A program made the translations under genes and the position numbers. Below, piece after piece: positions 26,626 through 35,969 of a DNA stretch of 64,000 nucleotides. The notes beneath the pieces were generated by a model. That model saw only the letters and a program-made list of their open reading frames with translations. It was not told the origin of the DNA and searched no databases. This DNA is from Thermosulfurimonas sp. F29 (GTDB lineage Bacteria > Desulfobacterota > Thermodesulfobacteria > Thermodesulfobacteriales > Thermodesulfobacteriaceae): positions 1-64,000 of the forward strand of contig NZ_JAIFYA010000002.1 in NCBI RefSeq assembly GCF_019688735.1, given 5' to 3'. Numbering within the stretch: the stretch's first letter is position 1; each line of letters opens with the position of its first letter.

Positions 26626-27553
26626 GGAGAGGATTTTTCATTTAATAGTCGAACCGGAGGCCGCCGGCGAACGCCTGGATGTCTTCCTTTCCGGAAAAAT
26701 ACCGGAGCTTACCCGCTCGCGGGTAAAGAAACTCCTGGCCTGCGGCCTGGTTGAGATCCCGGGGGTGAAGAAGCTCAAGGCCTCCCGGCCGGTGAGGGCC
26801 GGGGAGGAGATCACGGTCCGGGTCCCCCCGCCGGAAAGGATCCGGCTCGAGCCCGAGGAGGTGCCCTTTGAGATCCTTTACGAGGACCGGGACCTGGCCG
26901 TGATCGTGAAGCCCCCGGGGGTGGTGGTGCATCCCGGAGCCGGGCACGCCGGGGGCACTCTGGTGCACGGTCTCCTCCGGAGGCTTTCCGGTCTTTCCGG
27001 GATAGGGGGGGAGCTGCGCCCGGGAATCGTGCATCGGCTGGACAAGGATACCTCCGGCCTCATGGTGGTGGCCAAGAACGACCGGGCGCATCTCGCCCTC
27101 ACCGCCATGTTCAAGGGCCGGGCGGTGGAGAAGTGGTACCTGGCCCTGGTCCACGGGGTGCCGGAGCCCCGGGCCGGGAAGATAAACGCGCCCATAGGCC
27201 GGCATCCCGTGCACCGCAAGAGGATGATGGCCGGGGCCCCCCGGGGACGCGAGGCCGAGACCTTTTACCGGGTGCGGGAGGCCTTCCGGCGGGCGGCCCT
27301 GCTCGAAGTCCGTCCCTATACCGGCCGCACCCACCAGATCCGGGTTCACCTCTCCCACATCGGCCACCCCATCGTGGGGGATCCCCTTTACGGGGGGAGG
27401 CGTCCTCAGGGTCCGAAGGCCGAAAGGCAGATGCTTCACGCCTGGCGTCTGGCCTTTGAACATCCCGTAACCGGGGAGAAACTCTCCTTCGAGGCCCCGC
27501 CGCCTCCCGATTTCGAAAAACTTCTTGAGGAGTTAAGGGCTTGCGGAAAGTAG
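26618..27553 (+). CDS. rluD: RluD-family 23S rRNA pseudouridine synthase
   Basis: The protein has an N-terminal S4 RNA-binding domain (ERLDVFLSGKIPELTRSRVK) and the catalytic motif HRLDKDTSGLMVVAKND with the nucleophilic Asp. It isomerises uridines in 23S rRNA (RluC/RluD group). I place the start at the TTG at 26618, which overlaps the nth stop (TTGCCTGA), because the S4 domain begins directly after it and no ATG or GTG is suitably placed. The end overlaps coaE by 13 bases. Confidence 0.92.
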   Translation: MPEERIFHLIVEPEAAGERLDVFLSGKIPELTRSRVKKLLACGLVEIPGVKKLKASRPVRAGEEITVRVPPPERIRLEPEEVPFEILYEDRDLAVIVKPPGVVVHPGAGHAGGTLVHGLLRRLSGLSGIGGELRPGIVHRLDKDTSGLMVVAKNDRAHLALTAMFKGRAVEKWYLALVHGVPEPRAGKINAPIGRHPVHRKRMMAGAPRGREAETFYRVREAFRRAALLEVRPYTGRTHQIRVHLSHIGHPIVGDPLYGGRRPQGPKAERQMLHAWRLAFEHPVTGEKLSFEAPPPPDFEKLLEELRACGK

Positions 27554-28140
27554 CCGTCACCGGGGGCCCGGCCACCGGGAAGACCACCCTTCTCGCCATT
27601 CTTAAGGACCTCGGCCATCCCGTCTTTTCGGCCGACGAGGCGGTAAGGAGGCTCATCGCTCCCGGCGGGGAGGCCCACCGGAGGGTGAAGGCCCTCTGCC
27701 CCTGGGCCGTAAGAGCCGACGGGACCCTCGATCGCCGGCAAATTCTCGCACGAATCGTCTGCGACGAGGTCCTCCGGCGGAAACTGGAGGCCCTGCTTCA
27801 CCCGCTTGTTAGAAAGGAGCTTCTTGCCTTCTTTGAGAGCCACTCCGGAGCCGATCTGGTCTTTGCCGAGATACCCCTTCTCTTTGAGGCCGGCTGGGAG
27901 GGGCTCTTCGACGAGGTCTGGGTGGTGGCCTGCGGAGAGGCCCTGCAGAGAAAGCGGCTTCTTAAGAGACTTGAGGATCCGGCGCTCGTGGAGGGGCTTC
28001 TCCGGAGTCAATTGGCGCTTTCCGAAAAGATAAAGAGGGCCCACCGCGTGTTTTCCTCGGAAAAGCCCCCTGAAGAACTTCGGCGGGAGCTTCAGGAGGT
28101 GCTCTCCAGGATGCGGAGGCCCGCCTCCGAGAGTCCGTGA
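27541..28140 (+). CDS. coaE: Dephospho-CoA kinase
   Basis: The 199-residue enzyme phosphorylates dephospho-CoA, the last step of coenzyme A synthesis. The P-loop is GGPATGKTT, and IPLLFEAGWEGLFDEVWVV and the RLLKR lid follow. The start is a TTG at 27541 inside the end of rluD. Its last 49 bases overlap the end of the convergent ribD. Confidence 0.95.
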   Translation: MRKVAVTGGPATGKTTLLAILKDLGHPVFSADEAVRRLIAPGGEAHRRVKALCPWAVRADGTLDRRQILARIVCDEVLRRKLEALLHPLVRKELLAFFESHSGADLVFAEIPLLFEAGWEGLFDEVWVVACGEALQRKRLLKRLEDPALVEGLLRSQLALSEKIKRAHRVFSSEKPPEELRRELQEVLSRMRRPASESP

Positions 28141-29216
28141 AGGAGGAGGGAATTCCCGAGGCGTTTTATACGGAGATCTTTAAGCCAGAGGGCCTGTGAA
28201 AGCCTGGCCGGGCCTTTTCCGGCCACCGCCTGCGGGGCTTCCTTCCCGCCGATGATCACCGGCCCCACGAAGAAGAAGATTTCATCCGCCAGCCCCTCGT
28301 CCAGGAAAGCCCCGTGGACCTCGCCCCCGCCCTCCACCAGCACCGAAAGGATTTCCCGCTTAGAAAGTGCTTCAAGGAGGGCTCCGAGGTCCACCCGCCC
28401 GGCCTTCTCCGGAACGCGAATGACCTCCACCCCCAGGGCTTTAAAAACCCTTTCCCTTTCGGGATCGGCCCCCTCCCCGCAGACGATCCAGGTGGGCACC
28501 TCCCGGGCGGTTTTAAAAACTTTGAATTCCGGGGAAAGACGCAGACGGGTGTCGAGAACGATCCTTATGGGGTTCCGGCCTCCCGGGATGCGGCAGGTGA
28601 GCTCGGGATCGTCGGCAAGGACGGTGTTTTTGCCCACCAGGATGGCATCGCAGAGGTCCCTCAGGCGGTGGGTGTGGCGGCGGGCCTCCTCCCCGGTGAT
28701 CCACCTGGAGTCCCCGGTGCGGGTGGCGATGCGGCCGTCAAGACTTGCGGCCACCTTGAGGATCACCCAGGGGACTCCGGTGAGGACCCGTTTCAGAAAA
28801 AATCGGCAGAGATAACGGCATTCCCTCTCGAGCACTCCGGCCCGGACCTCAAGGCCCCGGCTCCGGAGGTATTCGAGCCCTCCGCGGGCTTTCGGATTGG
28901 GATCCCTGGTTCCCGCAACCACCCGGCGGATGCCGGCCGCAAGGATGGCCTCGGTGCAGGGAGGGGTGCGGCCGTGGTGGTTGCAGGGCTCGAGGGTTAC
29001 ATAGAGGGTGGCCCCGCGGGCCCGCTCCCCGGCCCGTCTCAGGGCCTCCACCTCGGCGTGCGGTTCCCCGGCCCGTCGGTGATACCCGCGGGCCACGATC
29101 CCTCCGGTTTCCGGATCCACCACCACGGCTCCCACCGGAGGATTGGGGCTGGTGCGCCCGAGACCCTTCCGACCCTCGCGCAGGGCCTCCCGCATGTAAA
29201 AACGGTCGTCTTTCAT
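28092..29216 (-). CDS. ribD: Riboflavin biosynthesis deaminase/reductase
   Basis: The 374-residue bifunctional protein has the zinc-dependent deaminase domain (HAEVEAL and PCNHHGRTPPC) and the C-terminal reductase domain (LKVAASLDGRIATRTGDSRW, ILVEGGGEVHGAFL). It carries out the second and third steps of riboflavin synthesis. No other rib gene and no FMN riboswitch were seen beside it. It is transcribed divergently from the response regulator with only 26 bases between the starts. Confidence 0.96.
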   Translation of the reverse strand: MKDDRFYMREALREGRKGLGRTSPNPPVGAVVVDPETGGIVARGYHRRAGEPHAEVEALRRAGERARGATLYVTLEPCNHHGRTPPCTEAILAAGIRRVVAGTRDPNPKARGGLEYLRSRGLEVRAGVLERECRYLCRFFLKRVLTGVPWVILKVAASLDGRIATRTGDSRWITGEEARRHTHRLRDLCDAILVGKNTVLADDPELTCRIPGGRNPIRIVLDTRLRLSPEFKVFKTAREVPTWIVCGEGADPERERVFKALGVEVIRVPEKAGRVDLGALLEALSKREILSVLVEGGGEVHGAFLDEGLADEIFFFVGPVIIGGKEAPQAVAGKGPARLSQALWLKDLRIKRLGNSLLLHGLSEAGLRILESTS

Positions 29217-29228
29217 GACGAATTTGCT

Positions 29229-29234
29229 TATAAT
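29229..29234 (+). promoter_or_regulatory. -10 box of the response regulator, likely leaderless mRNA
   Basis: A perfect TATAAT lies 8 bases before the ATG at 29243, and no Shine-Dalgarno sequence is present. Transcription would begin at or within a few bases of the start codon. No good -35 box is visible. Confidence 0.45.
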
Positions 29235-29242
29235 AGACTTTG

Positions 29243-30592
29243 ATGTCTTCGGAAAGCCCCCGGATCCTGATCGTGGACGACGATCAGAGCTTTCAGAGGT
29301 TCCTTCAGCTCTTTCTGGAGAAGGAAGGCTATCGGGTGCTTATTGCCGGCGACGGCACGGAGGCCCTGAAGATCCTCGAACGGGAAGAACCGGACCTCAT
29401 CCTTCTGGATCTCCGGATGCCGGAGATGGGGGGGCTGGAATTTCTGGAGAGACTCAGGCGTGAGGGTCGGGAAACCCCGGTCATAGTCATAACGGCCTAC
29501 GCCTCCCTGGATTCGGCGGTAAGGGCCAAGAGGGAGGGAGCCTACGATTACCTGCCCAAACCCTTTCGTCTGGAGGACCTGCGCCGGAAACTCAAGGAGG
29601 CCCTGCGACGATTCCCCCCCGCGGAGGCTCCTCCTCAGGAATTCATGGGCATAGTGGGGCGAAGCCCGGCTATGCGCAGGCTCTTCGCCCTGCTTCCCAA
29701 GATTGCCCGGGCCGAAAGCAATGTGCTGATTACCGGTGAGTCCGGTACGGGAAAGGAACTGGTGGCCCGCGCCATTCACCGTCTCTCCCCCCGTGCGGAA
29801 AAACCCTTCGTGGTGGTGAACTGCGGGGGGATCCCTGCGTCGCTTTTGGAGTCGGAGCTTTTCGGCTACAAGGCCGGGGCCTTTACCGGGGCGAAACACG
29901 ATAAACCCGGGCTCTTCGCTCAGGCCCACGGCGGGACGATCTTCCTTGACGAAATCGGGGATCTTCCGCCCGAACTCCAGGTGAAACTCCTCCGGGTGGT
30001 GGAGTACAAGACCTTCACCCCCCTGGGAAGCACCGGAGAGATCCGGGTGGATGTGCGCATAATCTCGGCCACCAACAAGAATCTCGAGGAGGAGGTCAGG
30101 GCCGGGCGTTTCCGGCAGGACCTCTACTTCAGGCTGAATGTCCTCTCGGTGCACCTTCCTCCCCTGAGGGAACGCCGGGAGGACATCCCCCTTCTCGTGG
30201 AGCACTTTCTCAGGAAGTACGCGGAGAAGCTGGGAAAGAGCGGGATCGGCATCTCGGAATACGCCCTCAGGGCCCTGATGGAGTACGACTTTCCGGGCAA
30301 TGTGCGGGAGCTCGAGAACATCATCGAGCGCTCGGTGGCGCTGGAGACCGGGCCCCTGATCCTTCCCGAGACCCTCACTTTGAGGCCGGATCGGGATACC
30401 CCTCAAACCGGAGCGGAGGTCCGTCTCCCCCCTGAGGGCCTCGATCTGGAGGAATTCCTGGCCGGAATCGAAAAGAAGCTGCTCCAGGAGGCCCTGAGGC
30501 GCACCGGAGGCCACCGGGAAGAGGCGGCCCGGCTCCTCGGGCTTTCGGTCCGATCCCTCCGTTATCGGCTCCAGAAATACGGCCTGGGATAG
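29243..30592 (+). CDS. NtrC-family response regulator (PilR-like)
   Basis: The protein has a receiver domain (ILIVDDDQ, LILLDLRMPEM with the phospho-Asp), a sigma-54 AAA+ domain (GESGTGKE, GAFTGA, DEIGDLPPELQVK) and a Fis-type helix-turn-helix (REEAARLLGLSVRSLRYRLQ). It activates sigma-54 promoters on phosphorylation. The histidine kinase follows after 4 bases. With the six-membrane-segment kinase it resembles PilR, though no pilus genes are nearby. The ATG at 29243 is preferred to the TTG just before it. Confidence 0.93.
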   Translation: MSSESPRILIVDDDQSFQRFLQLFLEKEGYRVLIAGDGTEALKILEREEPDLILLDLRMPEMGGLEFLERLRREGRETPVIVITAYASLDSAVRAKREGAYDYLPKPFRLEDLRRKLKEALRRFPPAEAPPQEFMGIVGRSPAMRRLFALLPKIARAESNVLITGESGTGKELVARAIHRLSPRAEKPFVVVNCGGIPASLLESELFGYKAGAFTGAKHDKPGLFAQAHGGTIFLDEIGDLPPELQVKLLRVVEYKTFTPLGSTGEIRVDVRIISATNKNLEEEVRAGRFRQDLYFRLNVLSVHLPPLRERREDIPLLVEHFLRKYAEKLGKSGIGISEYALRALMEYDFPGNVRELENIIERSVALETGPLILPETLTLRPDRDTPQTGAEVRLPPEGLDLEEFLAGIEKKLLQEALRRTGGHREEAARLLGLSVRSLRYRLQKYGLG

Positions 30593-30596
30593 AGAG

Positions 30597-32039
30597 ATGG
30601 TGACCCTTTCCCTGTGGATACGCCTGTTGCTCTCCGTTTTCGTGGCTCTGTTCGTCTTTAAGCTGGAGAGGTTTTACCTTTTATACTTCCTGGTGGCCTA
30701 CATTCTGGCTTTTTCGGGATTGCTCTTCCGGCAGATTCGGAGTTCTTCCGGAGAGTCGCTGACCTTCTGGCTCGGCAAAATCCTCGACTTTTCCCTGGTT
30801 ACCCTGCTTCTCTACTTTACCGGGGGACGGGAAAGCCCCCTGATCTTTCTCGTTTTCCTTCCGCCGCTGGAGACGGCCCTTTCGGGGGACTCCGCAAGAG
30901 CGGATCGGGTTACCCTCGTTGCCCTGGGAATTCTGGTCTATTTCTTTGTCCTGCGGGACGGGACGCTCGATTTTACCGACTGGCTTTACTTTTTTGTCTA
31001 TCTGGGGGCCCTGGGGCTTACCGGCTTTCTGGCCCTTAAGTTTTCCCGGCTCCATTCGGAACTGGCCCGGCAGGAGGACATCCAGAGGTATCTCCTTTCC
31101 TCCCTTTCGGCGGGGCTCGTGTTTCTGGATCCGGAGCTACGGGTGCTTTCCTGGAATCCCCGGGCCGAGGAGATCCTCGGGAAGCTGCAGCGTGGACAGG
31201 GGCTTCGGGAACTGCTTTCCCCGGAGATAGTTCCGGTTTCCGGAAGGGGAGAGTTCCGGCACGGGGAAAAAATTCTGGGCTATTCCCTGTTTCCCCTGCG
31301 GAAGGGATCCCGGATCCTAGGCTGGGGTTTTCTCTTTCAGGACATTACCGAGGCCCGGCGGAGGGAGGAACGCCTGCGCGAGGCCGAGAGGCTGGCCTCT
31401 CTGGGGACCATGGCCGCGGGGCTCATTCACGAGATCAAGAATCCCCTGGCCACCATAAGCGGGGGGATAGAGTTTCTCCGGGAGAATCTCCGGGGGGTGG
31501 AGGAACTCGCTCCCATACTGGAGGTGATCTCCCGGGAGAGCGAACGCCTCAATCGCCTGGTGAACAACTTCCTCTTCTTTGCCCGGCCGGAGAGGGGCGA
31601 GCGGGAGGAATTCGAGGTGAGGGCCCTTTTTGAGGAGATAATACAGGCCAATCAGGACCTCTTCGCCCAGGTGGAGGTGCGGATGCGGGTCCCGGAAGTG
31701 AGGGTAAAGGCCAATAGGGAGCAGTGGCGTCAGATCTTCGAGAATCTCCTGCGCAACGCCGCCGAGGCCTCCCTTCACACGGGAAGACCCTGGGTGGAGG
31801 TGGAGATGGAGCCCGGGCGGGATTTCCATCGTTTCCGGATCAGGGACTACGGTCCGGGGATCCCGTCCGAGATACGGGCCCGAATGTTTGAACCCTTTTT
31901 CACCACCAAACCCCGGGGCACGGGACTCGGGCTTGCGGTTGTTTATCGAATTGTGGAAAATCTAAAGGGAGATCTGCGGGTAACCTCCCGGGAGGGGGCG
32001 GGCACGGTGGTGGAGGTCCGAATTCCGGTGGAGGGGTGA
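30597..32039 (+). CDS. Membrane sensor histidine kinase (PilS-like)
   Basis: The 480-residue kinase has about six N-terminal membrane segments, a PAS domain (LSAGLVFLDPELRVLSWNPR), the His box (LGTMAAGLIHEIKNPLATIS) and an HATPase domain with N, G1 and G2 boxes (NLLRNAAEAS, DYGPGIP, GTGLGLAVVYRI). It phosphorylates the regulator encoded upstream. The six-helix sensor and PAS layout resemble PilS, which senses pilin in the membrane, but the signal here is not known. Confidence 0.92.
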   Translation: MVTLSLWIRLLLSVFVALFVFKLERFYLLYFLVAYILAFSGLLFRQIRSSSGESLTFWLGKILDFSLVTLLLYFTGGRESPLIFLVFLPPLETALSGDSARADRVTLVALGILVYFFVLRDGTLDFTDWLYFFVYLGALGLTGFLALKFSRLHSELARQEDIQRYLLSSLSAGLVFLDPELRVLSWNPRAEEILGKLQRGQGLRELLSPEIVPVSGRGEFRHGEKILGYSLFPLRKGSRILGWGFLFQDITEARRREERLREAERLASLGTMAAGLIHEIKNPLATISGGIEFLRENLRGVEELAPILEVISRESERLNRLVNNFLFFARPERGEREEFEVRALFEEIIQANQDLFAQVEVRMRVPEVRVKANREQWRQIFENLLRNAAEASLHTGRPWVEVEMEPGRDFHRFRIRDYGPGIPSEIRARMFEPFFTTKPRGTGLGLAVVYRIVENLKGDLRVTSREGAGTVVEVRIPVEG

Positions 32040-32041
32040 GG

Positions 32042-32782
32042 ATGTTGCAGGACGGTTTCGAGGATCTGGCGGAAAGCCTCTCCCTCGAGGTCAGGCGCGA
32101 GATTGCCGAGAGATACTTTACCCACCGCAAGGTGCTCGAGGAGGAAATCGAGGAGTATCTCCGGGAGCTCAAGGAGTTCGAAAAGGAGGAGGAAAAGATC
32201 CTGAGGGAGATCGTAAGACTCATCTTTATGCTCAAGGACGAGGATCTGGTGCGCCGGTTCGAGGAGATCACCGGAAAATCCGTGCGTTCTTACCACGACG
32301 AATACCTGGTTTATTCTCCCACCATAAGAAAGAGGCTCTTTCGGACGCTCCGGACTCGGGGATTCACCTCCAAGGGGAAGTTTCTGCGTCTTTTTGAGGA
32401 CACCTACAAGAGACTGGTGACCGGGCTTCCGGAATATCAGAAAAAGCTCCGTGCTCTGGAGGTGTGGGCCAGAAGGATTAACGAGGACATAGAGGAATTC
32501 CACCGGGAATACGATCTGGGAAGTATTTTCGGCTTTTTCCGGTCCCTGGAAGGGGAGCGTCCCTCGGAACTGGCTGTCCCCGTGCAGGGGGAGGAGACCG
32601 GGAGGGGACTTGAAGAGCGGTTGCGGTTTCGGCCGGTCCCTCTTCCGAGGAGCCGTTTTCTCGACCTGGAGGGATTGCCACCCTGGAAAAAGGTGAGCGG
32701 GGCGCTTCTGCACCTGGCCAAGGAGGCCTATAGCCGTCACACCGGAGAGGCACGGAAGATCCTTGAAGACCTCACTTCTTAG
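32042..32782 (+). CDS. Hypothetical coiled-coil protein
   Basis: I do not recognise this 246-residue protein. An acidic coiled-coil stretch (KVLEEEIEEYLRELKEFEKE) near residues 30-60 precedes a helical region, and the C-terminus (PPWKKVSGALLHLAKEAYSR) may be another helical bundle. There is no signal peptide or membrane segment. The ATG at 32042 follows the kinase stop by two bases and has a GAGGGGTGAGG site. It sits between the kinase and tilS in one operon. Confidence 0.75.
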   Translation: MLQDGFEDLAESLSLEVRREIAERYFTHRKVLEEEIEEYLRELKEFEKEEEKILREIVRLIFMLKDEDLVRRFEEITGKSVRSYHDEYLVYSPTIRKRLFRTLRTRGFTSKGKFLRLFEDTYKRLVTGLPEYQKKLRALEVWARRINEDIEEFHREYDLGSIFGFFRSLEGERPSELAVPVQGEETGRGLEERLRFRPVPLPRSRFLDLEGLPPWKKVSGALLHLAKEAYSRHTGEARKILEDLTS

Positions 32783-34115
32783 AAAGGTTCGCCGGGCCAT
32801 CGAGCGTTACGGGTTGTTTTCCCCCGGGGACCGGGTCCTGGTGGCCGTGTCCGGGGGGGTGGACTCCGTGGTCCTTCTGGAGGTGCTCTGGTTGCTGGCC
32901 CGGGAGTACGACTTGAAGCTCTGGGTGGCCCATTACGACCATCGCCTGCGCAGGGGCTCCCTGGAGGACGCCCTCTTCGTGTATCGCAGGGTACGGGAAA
33001 AGGGCCTCCCCTTCATTTACGGGGTGGGACCGGTGCGGGAATACGCCCGGAGAGAGGGGCTGAGCCTGGAGATGGCCGGAAGGGAACTCCGGTATCGTTT
33101 TTTCGAGAGGTTGCGCCGGAATCTCGACCTTCAGAAGATCGCCCTGGCCCATCAGGCCGACGATCTCGCCGAGGAGGTGCTGCTCAGGTTTCTGCGGGGT
33201 GCGGGAAGGCGGGGACTTGCGGGTATTCCCGTAAAACGCGAGGGGTACATCGTGAGACCGCTCCTTCTGGTCACCCGGGAAGAGATCCGGGATTTCGCCC
33301 TGGCCAGAGGTCTCGACTGGAGGGAGGACGAGACCAATCGGGATGTGCGTTTCCTCCGCAACCGGGTCCGGCATCTGCTCATTCCCTTTCTGGAGAGGCA
33401 TTTTCACTCCCGGGTTCGGGAGAATCTCCGCCGCACCGCCCTTATCCTGGCCGAGGAGGAGGAACTCATCGAGGATCTGACCCGGGAGGCCTATCAGAGG
33501 GCCCGTCTCAGAGAAAAGGAGATCGCCCTATCCGTGCCGGTTCTGCGGGATCTTCCGGTGGCCCTGAGGCGCAGGGTCTTCTGGAAGGCCCTGGGGGAGG
33601 CCGGGGTGCCCCTCATGCGGGTGAGGCGGAGCCAGCTCGAGGCCCTAGAGGGGCTTCTTTCCGGAAAGGCCCGGGGGCCGGTGTCCCTTCCCGGAGGATT
33701 CGTGGCCCGGAGGGCCCCCGGAAGGATAAGGATCCTTTCCCGGGCCCTTCCACGGGTCGAACCCTTTCGGCTGGTAATCGAATCCTCCGGAGAGTACGAG
33801 CTTCCCGGAGGCTGGCGGGTGGAGGTGCGTTCGGGAGGGGATTGTCCGCCGGAGGCGGTGAGGATCAGGGGTTCTTTTCCCCTGGTCCTTCGCAACCGCC
33901 GGCCCGGAGATCGGATTTACCGTCCTGGGGTCGGGCACCAGAAGCTAAAAAAGTTCCTGTGGGAGCTGGGTCTGGATCCCGAGGAAAGGGATGCCTGGCC
34001 TCTCGTGGAAATGGAGGGCCGTATCGTGGCCATACCGGGTTGTTACCGCCATCCAGGTTTTGAGCCCCTGGAGGGGGAGGAGTTTCTCTGTTTGATTTTC
34101 CGGAAACTTGCCTGA
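32763..34115 (+). CDS. tilS: tRNA(Ile)-lysidine synthase
   Basis: The 450-residue enzyme makes lysidine at position 34 of tRNA-Ile2, which lets it read AUA. It carries the PP-loop ATP pyrophosphatase motif VAVSGGVDSVVLLEV and the HQADDLAEEVLLRFLRG region, plus the C-terminal substrate-binding domain (LRNRRPGDRIYRPGVGHQKL). The start is a TTG at 32763 that overlaps the previous gene by 20 bases; the ribosome site before it is weak. Confidence 0.95.
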   Translation: MKTSLLRKVRRAIERYGLFSPGDRVLVAVSGGVDSVVLLEVLWLLAREYDLKLWVAHYDHRLRRGSLEDALFVYRRVREKGLPFIYGVGPVREYARREGLSLEMAGRELRYRFFERLRRNLDLQKIALAHQADDLAEEVLLRFLRGAGRRGLAGIPVKREGYIVRPLLLVTREEIRDFALARGLDWREDETNRDVRFLRNRVRHLLIPFLERHFHSRVRENLRRTALILAEEEELIEDLTREAYQRARLREKEIALSVPVLRDLPVALRRRVFWKALGEAGVPLMRVRRSQLEALEGLLSGKARGPVSLPGGFVARRAPGRIRILSRALPRVEPFRLVIESSGEYELPGGWRVEVRSGGDCPPEAVRIRGSFPLVLRNRRPGDRIYRPGVGHQKLKKFLWELGLDPEERDAWPLVEMEGRIVAIPGCYRHPGFEPLEGEEFLCLIFRKLA

Positions 34116-34136
34116 TTCCCCAAAAAACTATACAAT
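34108..34136 (+). promoter_or_regulatory. Sigma-70-type promoter of ftsH
   Basis: TTGCCT at 34108 and TACAAT at 34131 are 17 bases apart, at the end of tilS. Transcription would start near 34143, in front of the AGGGAGG ribosome site used by ftsH. Confidence 0.5.
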
Positions 34137-34166
34137 GTATCGAGATAGTAAGGGAGGGAAGTTAGC

Positions 34167-35969
34167 CTGAATAGTTTCTGGCAGGGGATAGGATTTGTTA
34201 GTTTCCTGTTGTTACTTATACTGATAATCCTGTTTTTCAATTCTCCGGAACCTGCCAATATTAGTTACAATGCTTTTCTGGAAGAGGTTCGGAGCGGGCA
34301 CATAGAGGAGGTACACATTCACGGTTCGCGGGTAGAGGCTCGTGATGTAAGGGGACACAAATATATCTTCTACAAGCCGAACAATCCGGATTTTATTCCT
34401 TTTCTCAGACGCTATCTGGTGAAGATTTATCTGGAGGGAGAGCCCAGGGGGATACCGTTCTGGGGCTGGATTTTGTTAGGGGGTGTGCTGGTTGGGGTGT
34501 TATTTTTGATTTTCAATCGCCGGCCGGTATCCTTTCCTTCTCAGTTTTTTTCCTTTGTGCGGAGTCGGGCCCGTCTGATTCGACCGGAGGAGGTAAAGGT
34601 CAGTTTTCAGGATGTGGCCGGGGTGGAGGAGGCCAAGGAGGAGTTGCGGGAGGTGGTGGAATTCCTGAAAGATCCCCACAAATTTACCCGTCTGGGGGGG
34701 CGTATGCCGAAGGGCATTCTTCTGGTGGGTCCTCCCGGCACGGGGAAGACTCTCCTGGCCAGGGCGATAGCGGGGGAAGCCGGTGTTCCCTTCTTCAGTA
34801 TCAGTGGTTCGGATTTTGTGGAGGTTTTCGTGGGGGTAGGGGCGGCCCGGGTACGGGACCTCTTCGTACAGGCCAAGAAGTACTGTCCCTGCATCATTTT
34901 TATTGACGAGATCGATGCGGTGGGACGGCATCGTATGGCCGCGGCGGGAGGGGGGCATGAGGAAAGGGAACAGACCCTGAATCAGCTCCTGGTGGAAATG
35001 GATGGATTTGAATCTCAGGATGGAATCGTGGTCATTGCCGCCACCAATCGCCCGGATATTCTGGATCCTGCGCTCTTGAGGCCGGGCCGTTTCGATCGAA
35101 GGGTGGAGGTGCCTCCTCCGGATCTCAGGGGGCGGGAGGCAATATTGAGGGTTCATGCCCGCCGGATCCCCCTGGCTCCTGATGTGGATTTGGCCGTGGT
35201 GGCTAAAAGCACCCCGGGATTTACCGGAGCGGATCTGGCCAATCTTTTGAACGAAGCGGCTTTGCTGGCGGCCCGCCAGGGCAAAGACAGGGTGGACATG
35301 GAAGATATAGAAAGGGCCAAGGATAAGATCCTTCTCGGAAGGGAAAGGAAAGGTATCATCATCACCGAGGAGGAGAAGCAGCTGGCCGCCTATCACGAGG
35401 CGGGTCACGCCCTTATAGCGTATCTCCTGCCCGGGGTGGATCCCATTTACAAGGTTTCCATCATTCCCCGTTCCCGCACGCTGGGGGTTCTGCAGCAGCT
35501 CCCTATTGACGAGAGACATGTATATCCCCGGGATTATCTCATCAAAAAGATCATGATCCTTCTCGGGGGTCGAGTTGCCGAGGAATATGTGTTCGGTCAG
35601 GCCTCCACCGGAGCCGGCGACGATCTGGAGAAGGCCGTGGAGATCGCTCGCAAAATGGTCTGCGAGTGGGGTATGAGTGATAACCTGGGACCGCTGGTGT
35701 TTCCCTCCGGAGACTATCTCGGTCATATAGCTCGGGGATGTTTTGATATGAGAGGATATAGTGAGGAAACAGCTCGAAAGATTGACAAAGAGGTGGAAAA
35801 CATTGTGCGAAAGTGTTATGAGAAAGACCGAGAGTTGCTCGGCAAACATATTAAGTATCTTCACATCCTGGCAGAGACTCTGCTTGAGGAAGAAACCCTG
35901 GATGGAGAGACTCTGAAAAAACTCCTTTCCGATCTGGAGCCGTTAAAAAATGGGGTATTTCCGGGTTAG
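34167..35969 (+). CDS. ftsH: ATP-dependent zinc metalloprotease FtsH, apparent CTG start
   Basis: The protein has a membrane segment, a periplasmic domain, a second membrane segment ([18 protein letters not shown]), the AAA ATPase ([16 protein letters not shown]) and the zinc protease motif HEAGH. It degrades membrane and cytoplasmic proteins. The frame has no ATG or GTG that would give the standard N-terminus. A CTG at 34167 begins [15 protein letters not shown], which matches the usual FtsH N-terminus (MNxFxKN), and AGGGAGG lies 9 bases before it. The only later conventional start (TTG 34209) would cut into the first membrane helix. With the CTG start the protein is 600 residues. Confidence 0.95.
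   Translation: MNSFWQGIGFVSFLLLLILIILFFNSPEPANISYNAFLEEVRSGHIEEVHIHGSRVEARDVRGHKYIFYKPNNPDFIPFLRRYLVKIYLEGEPRGIPFWGWILLGGVLVGVLFLIFNRRPVSFPSQFFSFVRSRARLIRPEEVKVSFQDVAGVEEAKEELREVVEFLKDPHKFTRLGGRMPKGILLVGPPGTGKTLLARAIAGEAGVPFFSISGSDFVEVFVGVGAARVRDLFVQAKKYCPCIIFIDEIDAVGRHRMAAAGGGHEEREQTLNQLLVEMDGFESQDGIVVIAATNRPDILDPALLRPGRFDRRVEVPPPDLRGREAILRVHARRIPLAPDVDLAVVAKSTPGFTGADLANLLNEAALLAARQGKDRVDMEDIERAKDKILLGRERKGIIITEEEKQLAAYHEAGHALIAYLLPGVDPIYKVSIIPRSRTLGVLQQLPIDERHVYPRDYLIKKIMILLGGRVAEEYVFGQASTGAGDDLEKAVEIARKMVCEWGMSDNLGPLVFPSGDYLGHIARGCFDMRGYSEETARKIDKEVENIVRKCYEKDRELLGKHIKYLHILAETLLEEETLDGETLKKLLSDLEPLKNGVFPG

Noticed and set aside
29228-30514. Minus-strand frame of 428 codons
   Set aside because: It is antisense to the response regulator, which has all expected domains.
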